The notes under the pieces were generated by a model, which made no database searches, was not told the origin of the DNA, and saw only the letters and a program-made list of their open reading frames with translations. The position numbers and the translations under genes are program-made. Shown here piece by piece: positions 1-7,474 of a stretch of DNA of 10,157 bases; the first letter of the stretch is position 1, and every line of letters starts with the position of its first letter. The stretch is from Acidobacteriota bacterium (GTDB lineage: Bacteria > Acidobacteriota > Vicinamibacteria > Vicinamibacterales > Vicinamibacteraceae). The DNA lies in assembly GCA_023427865.1 (NCBI GenBank), contig JAEYZV010000050.1, positions 1 through 10,157 on the forward strand, read 5' to 3'.

Positions 1-1231
1 GGGCATGTACGGTCCATTCACTAGCCTTCGCTGCCTGCTCGACTGCACGACGCCACTGCACAAGGCCGCCTTCTTCGCCAACGTGTATCTCCTGCCCGGT
101 TCCTATCAGCCCGATGACGACGGACCAGTCGGGAATTCGACCGGCGAACTCGATGAAGTGCTCCGGCTCGGATCGCGCCGGGCCGGTGTGTTCGGGATGC
201 TTGGCCTTGACCATGTGCTCGTCGAATGCGCGCTGCGCTTCGTCGAACACGAGGACGTGCTCGGGTGGCACGAGCCCAGGCTTCCGTGAATAGGTCTTCA
301 CGTAGTCCTTCACGCCGCGGACGAACGCCTTACCGCCACCGGCGCTCCTGAACTCGTACTGCAGCACTTCTACGAGCGGTCCGTTGCCAGAGAGGAAGAC
401 CGCCGGCGCGGAGGGCTTCCCGCTGGCCCGAGCCACGGCGAGATCGTCGAGGTACCGTGCGTGGACGGTCTGCAATCCCACGAGCGTCTTGCCCGCACCC
501 GGGACTCCGGTGAGCAGCACCAGGTGGCGCGACTGCGTCGCGGCTGCATGGTGTATGACCTCCGAGATCGCCTCGACGGCAGGCGCCGTGCAGGCATGCG
601 CCCGGTGGATACGCCGGAGTTCGCGCGATTCGAAGAGCTCGCGAGCGGCTTCGATCAGCGTTGGCAGCGGACAGTACGCGGCATCGTCGAGGAACCGCTC
701 ACGCGAGATCTCGTCGCGCCCGGTCGTACGGGCAACGAGGTCGGTGACCACCTGGTCCACGGTGTCGGGCCCGACGACGTGGACCGAGCCGGACGAAGCC
801 AGTCGGCCTCGCGCACGCGTGGGTACGAGTACCGGCACGACGTCGCGTTCCCAGCATTCGCGATGGTACAGCCGGAGGTCCCGGGCGTACGCGGCCGCCT
901 GATCGATGTCGGCCTGCGAAGGCGCGCTCTTCCCTTTCAGCTCGATGACGAGTACCCCTGCACCAACGAGGAGAACGACGTCCGGCCGCCGCGATTCGAG
1001 CGGCAACTCGTACTCGAGGATGGCTGAATACCTCGCCGCCAGCTCATCGCGCAGCAGGACCTCGCCCACCTCCCTCTGGAGCGGCGGGATCGAGTCAGCC
1101 CAGGCGCGCACCTGCTCCGGCGAGGCGTCGGGAACGAAGTTCTCGAGTCGCTCGCGGATGACCGTCGGCGCCGCCTCTTGAAATCCAGGGAAATCGGACT
1201 CCCACCCGTATCGAGCGCGCTGTTCCGTCAT
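1..1231 (-). CDS. PD-(D/E)xK nuclease-like / DUF2075 (Schlafen-3-like) helicase fusion, C-terminus cut by window edge
   Basis: The minus frame is open from an ATG at 1231 to the left edge, giving 410 residues with no stop; the C-terminal part lies outside. The start is fixed by AAGGAG nine bases upstream. The N-terminal part has a PD-(D/E)xK core: P83-D84, then E97-L98-K99 after a hydrophobic strand, and a QAAAY motif at 111-115, as in restriction-endonuclease-fold nucleases. Residues from about 235 form a P-loop ATPase: Walker A GVPGAGKT (242-249), Walker B VLVFDEAQ (326-333), then GQEIHVGEEG (379-388), a combination I recognise from DUF2075. The DEAQ box suggests nucleic-acid-dependent ATPase or helicase activity; the reaction is unproven. 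Such fusions are plausible in DNA repair or phage defence, which is inference. The 74-residue gene at 1373 is divergent from it. I am confident of the domains and unsure of the biological role. Confidence 0.87.
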   Translation of the reverse strand, partial: MTEQRARYGWESDFPGFQEAAPTVIRERLENFVPDASPEQVRAWADSIPPLQREVGEVLLRDELAARYSAILEYELPLESRRPDVVLLVGAGVLVIELKGKSAPSQADIDQAAAYARDLRLYHRECWERDVVPVLVPTRARGRLASSGSVHVVGPDTVDQVVTDLVARTTGRDEISRERFLDDAAYCPLPTLIEAARELFESRELRRIHRAHACTAPAVEAISEVIHHAAATQSRHLVLLTGVPGAGKTLVGLQTVHARYLDDLAVARASGKPSAPAVFLSGNGPLVEVLQYEFRSAGGGKAFVRGVKDYVKTYSRKPGLVPPEHVLVFDEAQRAFDEHMVKAKHPEHTGPARSEPEHFIEFAGRIPDWSVVIGLIGTGQEIHVGEEGGLVQWRRAVEQAAKASEWTVHA

Positions 1232-1240
1232 CGGAAACTA

Positions 1241-1246
1241 CTCCTT
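1241..1246 (-). promoter_or_regulatory. Shine-Dalgarno of the nuclease-helicase gene
   Basis: Read on the minus strand this is AAGGAG, nine bases before the ATG at 1231. It is one of the clearest ribosome binding sites in the window. It supports that ATG rather than a later in-frame start. Confidence 0.75.
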
Positions 1247-1360
1247 AGCTGACGGCTCTTGAGCGCGAACTCACCATCGACGATGCGACAGTTCAACATC
1301 GAGCAGAAGCAACCCTGGGGCACACCGCAAGAGATCCGTCGCCAGGATAGCCCATCAATT

Positions 1361-1367
1361 AGAGGAG
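1361..1367 (+). promoter_or_regulatory. Shine-Dalgarno that decides a GTG start
   Basis: AGAGGAG lies five bases before the GTG at 1373. The same frame is open further upstream, with a TTG at 1259 and an ATG at 1283, but neither has a comparable site. This is the main reason to begin the small gene at 1373. Confidence 0.7.
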
Positions 1368-1372
1368 CCGTC

Positions 1373-1597
1373 GTGGAAGTCTTTGTCGTGATCCGGGAGG
1401 ACCAGAACGATCACGGCTTCGTCGACACGAGTGTCTGCGGCATTTACCGAACTCGCGCGGATGCTGACGCGTGCGTCGAGGAAGGCGAAGCCGCCGCGCG
1501 AGCCGAGGGCTTTCGAGTGTCCGGCGACGCTAACCGGGGTTGGGATGAGTCGGACTGGCAGGTGTACTACAAGGTCGAGGCACACGAGCTGAAATGA
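1373..1597 (+). CDS. Small hypothetical protein, 74 residues
   Basis: I do not recognise a named family with certainty. From the GTG at 1373 the product begins VEVFVVIRED, continues through a VCGIYRTRADADACVEEGEA stretch, and ends WQVYYKVEAHELK. The pattern is an N-terminal beta strand, a 'CGIYRTRADAD' turn into a charged helix, and a C-terminal strand ending in an acidic tail. It resembles the many small bacterial proteins with a 'V-gVY-s.e.A' signature and no known function. There is no signal peptide or membrane segment, so it is probably cytosolic. It is divergent from the nuclease-helicase gene (141 bases between starts) and lies 40 bases before the aldo/keto reductase on the same strand. 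Start choice rests on AGAGGAG; a longer form from 1259 or 1283 cannot be excluded. Confidence 0.65.
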   Translation: MEVFVVIREDQNDHGFVDTSVCGIYRTRADADACVEEGEAAARAEGFRVSGDANRGWDESDWQVYYKVEAHELK

Positions 1598-1637
1598 CGC
1601 GATTGCGAACGGCGCCTCGAGCGAGTAGGTTTGCCGG

Positions 1638-2633
1638 ATGGCGATGACGCAGCGCACGCTCGGTCCGTCGAAGATCCCCGTCTCCGCCCTCGGCCTCGGC
1701 TGCATGGGCATGTCCGACTTCTACGGACCGCGCGACGACGCGCAGTCGATCGCGACGATTCACCGCGCCGTGGACCTCGGCGTGACGCTGTTCGACACCG
1801 CCGACATGTACGGGCCGCACACCAACGAGCGGCTCGTCGGACAGGCGCTGCGGCCGCACCGCGAGCGCGTGCTCATCGCCACCAAGTTCGGCATCGTGCG
1901 CGACCTCGTCGATCCGTCGAGGCGGACCATGAACGGCAGGCCTGAGTACGTGCGCGCGAGCTGCGACGGCAGCCTGCAGCGCCTCGGCGTCGATCACATC
2001 GACCTCTACTACCTGCACCGCATGGACCCCGACACGCCCATCGAGGAGACCGTCGGCGCGATGGCCGAACTGGTGACCGCCGGCAAGGTGCGCTTCCTCG
2101 GGCTTTCGGAAGCGGGGGCCGCGACGCTCCGCCGCGCGCACGCCGTCCACCCGATCGCCGCGCTGCAGTCGGAGTACTCGCTCTGGAGCCGCGACATCGA
2201 GGGCGAGATCATCGACACCTGCCGCGAGCTCGGCGTGACGCTGGTGCCATACAGCCCGCTGGGGCGCGGCTTTCTCACCGGCGCGATCCGCCGTTTCGAG
2301 GACCTCGCGCCGGACGACTTCCGGCGGCGTGCCCCGCGCTTCCAGGGCGCGAACTTCGCGAAGAACCTGGCGCTGGTCGATGCCGTCGCGGAGATGGCGC
2401 AGATGAAGGGCTGCACGCCCGCACAGCTCGCGCTCGCCTGGGTGCTGGCGCAGGGCGACGACATGGTGCCGATCCCGGGCACGCGCAGCGAGCAGCGCCT
2501 GGAGGAGAACCTCGGCGCGCTCGACGTGGCACTCGACGAGGCCGACCTCTCCCGCCTCGAGGCCATCGTGCCGCCCGACGTGGTGGCCGGCCAGCGATAC
2601 TCGGAGGACGGCATGAAGTTCGTCGGGCGCTGA
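1638..2633 (+). CDS. Aldo/keto reductase, AKR13-like (NADPH-dependent)
   Basis: A full-length 331-residue TIM-barrel oxidoreductase, expected to reduce aldehydes or ketones with NADPH in the cytosol. The catalytic tetrad is visible: D53 and Y58 in FDTADMYG, K83 in IATKFG, and H127 in LYYLHR. The cofactor-binding segment is IPGTRSEQRLEEN (279-291). The N-terminal GLGCMGMSDFYG and the overall pattern resemble the AKR13 group (YakC-like), but the substrate cannot be read from sequence. The ATG at 1638 gives the usual N-terminus; a second ATG two codons later is an alternative, and no strong ribosome binding site separates them. It starts 40 bases after the small gene and may be cotranscribed with it. 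A hairpin-bearing tandem repeat begins just downstream. Confidence 0.93.
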   Translation: MAMTQRTLGPSKIPVSALGLGCMGMSDFYGPRDDAQSIATIHRAVDLGVTLFDTADMYGPHTNERLVGQALRPHRERVLIATKFGIVRDLVDPSRRTMNGRPEYVRASCDGSLQRLGVDHIDLYYLHRMDPDTPIEETVGAMAELVTAGKVRFLGLSEAGAATLRRAHAVHPIAALQSEYSLWSRDIEGEIIDTCRELGVTLVPYSPLGRGFLTGAIRRFEDLAPDDFRRRAPRFQGANFAKNLALVDAVAEMAQMKGCTPAQLALAWVLAQGDDMVPIPGTRSEQRLEENLGALDVALDEADLSRLEAIVPPDVVAGQRYSEDGMKFVGR

Positions 2634-2645
2634 CCCCCAGGCACG

Positions 2646-2850
2646 CCATCGTCGTCGCCGCCGGGGGCCCCGTTGGGACAACGGGCCCTACCATGGTCCG
2701 TCGTCGCAGCCGCAGGCCCCGTTGGGGACAACGGGGCCTGCCATGATCGTCGTCGCAGTCGCAGGTTCCGTTGGTACCACGGGTTCTACCATGGTCTTTC
2801 GTGGCAGCTGCGGGCCCGTCGGGATATCGCGCCTCCCATCGTCGGGGAGG
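2646..2850. repeat. 49-base tandem repeat, three good units with degenerate flanks
   Basis: Units begin at 2666, 2715 and 2764, with a decayed fourth at 2813; the period is 49 bases each time. A partial unit (the CCATCGTCGTCG part) precedes at about 2646. Each unit opens with an inverted repeat and continues with CCATGGTC- or CCATGATC-like sequence and GTCGCAG. In the second unit the arms GGCCCCGTTG and CAACGGGGCC are perfectly complementary around a GGGA loop (2715-2738). The first unit keeps most of the stem, and the third (GGTTCCGTTG) pairs only partly. The period is not a multiple of three, so this is not a repeated peptide. The hairpins could act as a terminator or mRNA-end structure for the reductase gene. 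Confidence 0.82.
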
Positions 2851-2880
2851 TAGGGCCGGCTGTCCCAGCCGGGCCATCCC
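2850..2880. repeat. Interspersed hairpin, copy 1
   Basis: The left arm GTAGGGCCGGCT is followed by a five-base spacer and AGCCGGGCCATCC. The core GGCCGGCT (2854-2861) pairs with AGCCGGGCC (2867-2875) with one bulged base. The same arms recur at 5207-5239 in another gap, so this looks like a dispersed palindromic element rather than a chance stem. Confidence 0.6.
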
Positions 2881-2941
2881 CGCTGTCGCACCAGCCCGCA
2901 CCGCTCCCCGATACCCGCTCCCCGGCAGTACACTTCGGCCC

Positions 2942-3459
2942 ATGTCCGATGCGCTCCGTTATCCCGTGGGCCGCTTCCAGTTCGTGGACGGCGGGCCCGA
3001 CGTCCGCGCGCGAGCGATCGCCGAGATCGCGGCATTGCCGTCCGAGCTCCGCGCCATCGCCGCAGCGCTCACCGAGACGCAGCTCGCCACGCCGTACCGT
3101 GACGGCGGCTGGACGACGCGCCAGGTGATCCACCACGTCGCCGACAGCCACTTGAACGCGTACGTCCGCACGCGGTGGCTGTTGACCGAAGATCGCCCGA
3201 CGCTGAAGGCCTACGACGAGAAGGCCTGGGCCGAGCTCCCCGACGCCGCGCTCGCACCGATCGAGCTGTCGCTGGCGCTGATCGATGCGCTGCACGCCCG
3301 CTGGCACGCGCTGCTGACGTCGGTCGCCGACGCCGAGTTCTCACGCGAGATCGTGCATCCCGACCGCGGACCGATGTCGCTCGAGACGCTCGTGCAGATG
3401 TACGCGTGGCACGGCCGCCACCACCTCGCGCACCTCCAGCTCGTGGCGGGGCAACCGGC

Positions 3460-3463
<4 letters not shown>
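2942..3463 (+). CDS. DinB/YfiT-like metal-dependent hydrolase or thiol S-transferase
   Basis: A 173-residue four-helix-bundle protein of the DinB superfamily, closest in pattern to the YfiT/BstA group of putative metal-dependent hydrolases, some of which transfer bacillithiol to electrophiles. The signature segments are RYPVGRF near the N-terminus, PYRDGGWTTRQVIHHVADSH (51-70), and the C-terminal YAWHGRHHLAH (154-164). Metal ligands should come from H64/H65 and the histidine cluster at 157-164, although I cannot assign each ligand. Length matches the family. No signal peptide is seen, so it is probably cytosolic. The ATG at 2942 gives the standard N-terminus although its ribosome binding site is weak. 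Its stop overlaps the ATG of the next gene by four bases (ATGA at 3460-3463), implying translational coupling. The thiol substrate is unknown. Confidence 0.88.
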
Positions 3464-5175
<1,712 letters not shown>

Positions 5176-5208
5176 CAGGTAACAGGGGGCAGGAGATCAG
5201 GTAACAGG
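5176..5208. repeat. Short direct repeat CAGGTAACAGG, two copies
   Basis: CAGGTAACAGG occurs at 5176-5186, directly after the GGT-like stop codon, and again at 5198-5208, running into the left arm of the next hairpin. The spacing between copies is 22 bases. Function unknown. Confidence 0.65.
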
Positions 5209-5239
5209 TAGGGGCCGGGCTCGGAGAGCCGGCCCTACC
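5207..5239. terminator. Long GC-rich hairpin between convergent genes (interspersed hairpin, copy 2)
   Basis: The arms GGTAGGGGCCGGGCTC and AGCCGGCCCTACC pair around a short loop, with two bulged G. It lies 32 bases after the GGT-like stop and between convergent genes, where a bidirectional terminator would be expected. There is no following T-tract, so rho-independent termination is not clear. The same arms occur at 2850-2880. Confidence 0.5.
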
Positions 5240-5381
5240 GTTATTGCGCTGGCCGACCGTCACTGCGCTGGCCGACCGTCGCTGCGCCGGCCCTACCGTC
5301 ACTGCGCTGGCCGACCGTCACTGCGCCGGCCCTGCCGTCGTTGCACTGGCCGATCGTCACTGACTCGGCCCTACCTGCTGC
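5228..5381. repeat. Tandem array of about eight 19/20-base units in two alternating forms
   Basis: Two unit types follow one another without spacers. Form A is GCCGGCCCTACCGTCACTGC (20 bases) and form B is GCTGGCCGACCGTCACTGC (19 bases). Starts are 5228 (A), 5248 (B), 5267 (B), 5286 (A), 5306 (B), 5325 (A), 5345 (B-like) and 5363 (A-like), with only a few substitutions. The first unit overlaps the right arm of the hairpin at 5207-5239, so the array may have grown from that arm. It fills the convergent gap up to the OsmC stop codon. It is not a CRISPR because there are no unique spacers. Confidence 0.85.
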
Positions 5382-5386
5382 ACGTC

Positions 5387-5815
5387 TTACGCCTGCACGA
5401 GCTTCGCGTCGAGCGTGATCTCGACGGCGCCGAGCGCCTTGCTCACCGGGCAGCCCTTCTTGGCCGCCTCGGCGTGCTCGCGGAACGTGGCCTCGTCGAT
5501 GCCGGGCACGACCGCCTCGCTGACGAGATCGATCTTCGTGATCCCGAAGCCCTCGCCCACCTTCTCGAGGTGCACGCGCGCCTCGCTCGAGACCCGCGTC
5601 GCCGAGAAGCCGGCCTTGCCGAGCCCGGCCGAGAGCGCCATCGAGAAGCAGCCGGCGTGCGCCGCCGCGATCAGCTCCTCGGGGTTGGTGCCGGTGCCGC
5701 TCTCGAAGCGCGACGAGAACGAGTACTGCCCTTCAAAGGCGCCGCTGCCGAGTGAGACCGTCCCGTTGCCGTCCTTGAGCGAGCCGTTCCACTGTGCCTT
5801 CGACGTCCGAATCAT
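5387..5815 (-). CDS. OsmC/Ohr-family peroxiredoxin (organic hydroperoxide reductase)
   Basis: A 142-residue OsmC-fold enzyme, full length, which should reduce organic hydroperoxides in the cytosol using a two-cysteine mechanism. The peroxidatic cysteine is C56 in AAAHAGCFSM and the resolving cysteine C122 in KKGCPVSKAL. R36 and E46/E47 (GTNPEEL) are placed as the residues that activate the thiolate. The segments SSRFESGTGTNPEELI and KIDLVSEAVVPGID fit the OsmC rather than the Ohr branch, though I would not insist. The ATG at 5815 has AAGAGGT five bases upstream (5821-5827 on this strand). It begins 39 bases after the thioredoxin-NHL gene on the same strand, with a small hairpin between, so the two are probably one redox transcript. 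Confidence 0.94.
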   Translation of the reverse strand: MIRTSKAQWNGSLKDGNGTVSLGSGAFEGQYSFSSRFESGTGTNPEELIAAAHAGCFSMALSAGLGKAGFSATRVSSEARVHLEKVGEGFGITKIDLVSEAVVPGIDEATFREHAEAAKKGCPVSKALGAVEITLDAKLVQA

Positions 5816-5820
5816 CTGCG

Positions 5821-5827
5821 ACCTCTT
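5821..5827 (-). promoter_or_regulatory. Shine-Dalgarno of the OsmC gene
   Basis: On the minus strand AAGAGGT lies five bases before the ATG at 5815. It fixes the start and lets OsmC be translated independently of the gene upstream. Confidence 0.65.
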
Positions 5828-5837
5828 CCTGGGGAAT

Positions 5838-5854
5838 CGCGCACGTGATGCGCG
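5838..5854 (-). other. Small intergenic hairpin directly after the thioredoxin-NHL stop
   Basis: On the minus strand, immediately after the TGA at 5857-5855, CGCGCA and TGCGCG pair perfectly (six bases) around TCACG. No T-tract follows, and the OsmC ribosome binding site comes ten bases later. It may stabilise or separate the two cistrons rather than terminate. Confidence 0.45.
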
Positions 5855-7333
5855 TCAGCGGATGGCGAGCGTCTGCACGTCGCCGGTCGCGACGTCGACC
5901 ACCCGCACCGCATGGTTGTTCGTGTCGGCCACGAACACGTGGCCACCGGCGGTCGTCAGGCCGCCCGGTTCGTAGAAGCACGCGTGCTCCGCCGCGCCAT
6001 CCACGTGCCCGGGACGTCCCGTGCCGACCCAGCGGCGTACCTGTCCGGTCGCCGGGTCGACCGACTTGATGCGGTGATTGTACGTGTCGGCCACGAGAAT
6101 CCGGTCATCGCTCACGCACAAGCCGAGCGGATGCTGCAGCCGCACGGCGTCGCCCGCGCCATCCACGTCGCCGAACTCGAACAGATCGCCACCGGCAAGT
6201 GTGCGGACGAGGTTGTCCGGCGGAAGGGCCACGGCGCGGATGATGTTCGCTTCCGCGTCGGCGACATAGAGCGTGCGGTCACGCAACGCGAGCCCTGACG
6301 GCTGGGCGAACGCCGCCTCGTCCACGTGTCCGTCGCGCCGGCCTTCCGCACCGGTGCCCGCGTAGCGGATCACGAATGCTCGGCGGAGATCCAGCAGCCA
6401 CAGCTGATGCGGTCCGGCCATGGCGATGAACAGGAGCCGGCCGTCCCAGGCGAGATCCCAGGGCGAGTTCAGCGACGTCCCGAGCGCCGCGCCGCCGTCG
6501 CTCCCCTGCCAGGTCGCCTGCCGGCCGGTGCCAGCAACCGTGGTGACGTCACCCGTGTCCAGATCGATGCGACGGATGAGGTGATTGCCGGCGTCGGCCA
6601 CCCAGAGGGATTCACCGTCGAGCGCCATGCCCTGGGGCTCGCGCAACTGCGCCGCCCCAGCCGCGCCATCGTCGCGCCCCGGGGCTCCGGAACCGAAGGT
6701 GCGTTGTACGCGGCCCGTGAAGTCGGCTTCCACGACGCGGTGGTGCTGCGTGTCGGCGATGAACAGGCGCGCTCGGTGGGGATCGGCGAGCACCTTGCCC
6801 GGGAACGCGAGCATGCCTGCCTCCGGGGAGGCCTCCGGCGTGAGCGCACGCGGCGTGCGATCGAGCGTACCTTCGCCGTCGAACACGGCGATCACCGCCT
6901 GGATGACTTCCTCGAGCTGCTCGCCGTGCCCCTCGCCTGTCGCCGTCCCGACGACGTAGCCGCGCGGGTCGATGAGGACCTGCGTCGGCCAGGCGCGCAC
7001 CGTGTATGCCTGCCAGATCGCCATGTGCGCGTCGTTGGCGACCGGGTGGCGAATCCCGAGCCGCTGCAGCGTGTGGCGGATGTTCGCCGTGCTGCGTTCG
7101 TTGTCGAACTTCGCGGCGTGGATGCCGATCACCACGAGTTCGTCGGCGAACCGCGCCTGCAGCCGCTGGAGGTCCGGCAGCACGTGCACGCAGTTGATGC
7201 ATCCGTACGTCCAGAAGTCGAGCAGGACGATCTTGCCGCGCAGCTGCGCGAGCGTGAGCGGCGCAGGCGTGTTGAGCCACGCCACGGCGCCATCGAGTTC
7301 CGGAGCCCGCACGGGCGCTCGTTCGTGTTCCAT
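5855..7333 (-). CDS. Thioredoxin-like domain plus NHL beta-propeller protein (NHLRC2-like)
   Basis: A 492-residue fusion. The N-terminal TlpA/DipZ-like thioredoxin fold has the redox pair C45-x-x-C48 in FWTYGCINCVHVLP and the cis-proline P116 in RAWPTQVLID. From about residue 175 to the end is a propeller of NHL-type repeats, each with a 'vaDt.nhri' strand: LFIADTQHHR, LWVADAGNHL, LYVADAEANI, ILVADTYNHR and VFVADTNNHA are visible, and one blade is degenerate (FIAMAGPHQL). This architecture matches the NHLRC2 family, whose chemistry is poorly defined. There is no signal peptide or membrane segment, so it is probably cytosolic. I chose the ATG at 7333; a GTG at 7432 would add 33 residues that lie inside a repeat and hairpin and do not look like family sequence. 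Its own ribosome binding site is weak. OsmC follows 39 bases downstream. Confidence 0.9.
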   Translation of the reverse strand: MEHERAPVRAPELDGAVAWLNTPAPLTLAQLRGKIVLLDFWTYGCINCVHVLPDLQRLQARFADELVVIGIHAAKFDNERSTANIRHTLQRLGIRHPVANDAHMAIWQAYTVRAWPTQVLIDPRGYVVGTATGEGHGEQLEEVIQAVIAVFDGEGTLDRTPRALTPEASPEAGMLAFPGKVLADPHRARLFIADTQHHRVVEADFTGRVQRTFGSGAPGRDDGAAGAAQLREPQGMALDGESLWVADAGNHLIRRIDLDTGDVTTVAGTGRQATWQGSDGGAALGTSLNSPWDLAWDGRLLFIAMAGPHQLWLLDLRRAFVIRYAGTGAEGRRDGHVDEAAFAQPSGLALRDRTLYVADAEANIIRAVALPPDNLVRTLAGGDLFEFGDVDGAGDAVRLQHPLGLCVSDDRILVADTYNHRIKSVDPATGQVRRWVGTGRPGHVDGAAEHACFYEPGGLTTAGGHVFVADTNNHAVRVVDVATGDVQTLAIR

Positions 7334-7370
7334 CCGGAGTAGCGTATCGGCCTTCGTCGTCCTGCGGGGG

Positions 7371-7451
7371 GCATCAATGACCGTCGGACGAAGTCCGACG
7401 TCTACACCAATGATTCGAGAGCCGACGGCCACACCAATGGTTCGAAGCCGG
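7371..7451. repeat. 27-base repeat with a perfect hairpin, upstream of the thioredoxin-NHL gene
   Basis: Two adjacent 27-base units (7398-7424 and 7425-7451) share ACACCAATG(A/G)TTCGA and an ending in AGCCG. A third, diverged segment (7371-7397) keeps CAATGA and contains most of a perfect hairpin. That hairpin has CGTCGGAC (7382-7389) pairing with GTCCGACG (7393-7400) around GAA. The block lies between the malQ stop (7475) and the thioredoxin-NHL start (7333), and could end the malQ transcript or sit in the leader of the next gene. Confidence 0.7.
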
Positions 7452-7474
7452 GGGCTGCGCGGTGTGCGTGGCGG

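Larger units (their letters stand above)
2634..2941. other. Gene-free gap with tandem repeat and hairpins
   Basis: The 308 bases between the aldo/keto reductase stop and the DinB-family ATG hold no convincing gene. Open frames across it are continuations of neighbouring frames and lack family features. The content is a 49-base tandem repeat (about 2646-2850), a separate GGCCGGCT hairpin (2854-2875), and about 65 bases before the DinB start in which I see no clear -35/-10 pair. Confidence 0.7.

Noticed and set aside
1259..1372. An N-terminal extension of the small gene from TTG 1259 or ATG 1283.
   Set aside because: Neither start has a ribosome binding site, while GTG 1373 has AGAGGAG five bases upstream. 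The extension also fills the divergent promoter region.
1232..1372. Possible sigma-70 promoter pairs such as TTGAGC with GATGCG.
   Set aside because: Matches are weak and no better than chance in this GC-rich region, so I do not annotate a promoter.
1530..2681. A long minus-strand open frame antisense to the aldo/keto reductase.
   Set aside because: It is typical of high-GC DNA. It has no recognisable motif, and the plus strand encodes a complete, motif-perfect reductase.
3175..3459. The GGT-like frame is open 95 codons upstream of the chosen ATG.
   Set aside because: That stretch overlaps the DinB-family gene in another frame, has no family similarity, and would bury the clear signal peptide that starts at 3460.
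5228..5381. The tandem array could be a CRISPR.
   Set aside because: Units of 19-20 bases abut each other with no unique spacers, and no cas gene is present.
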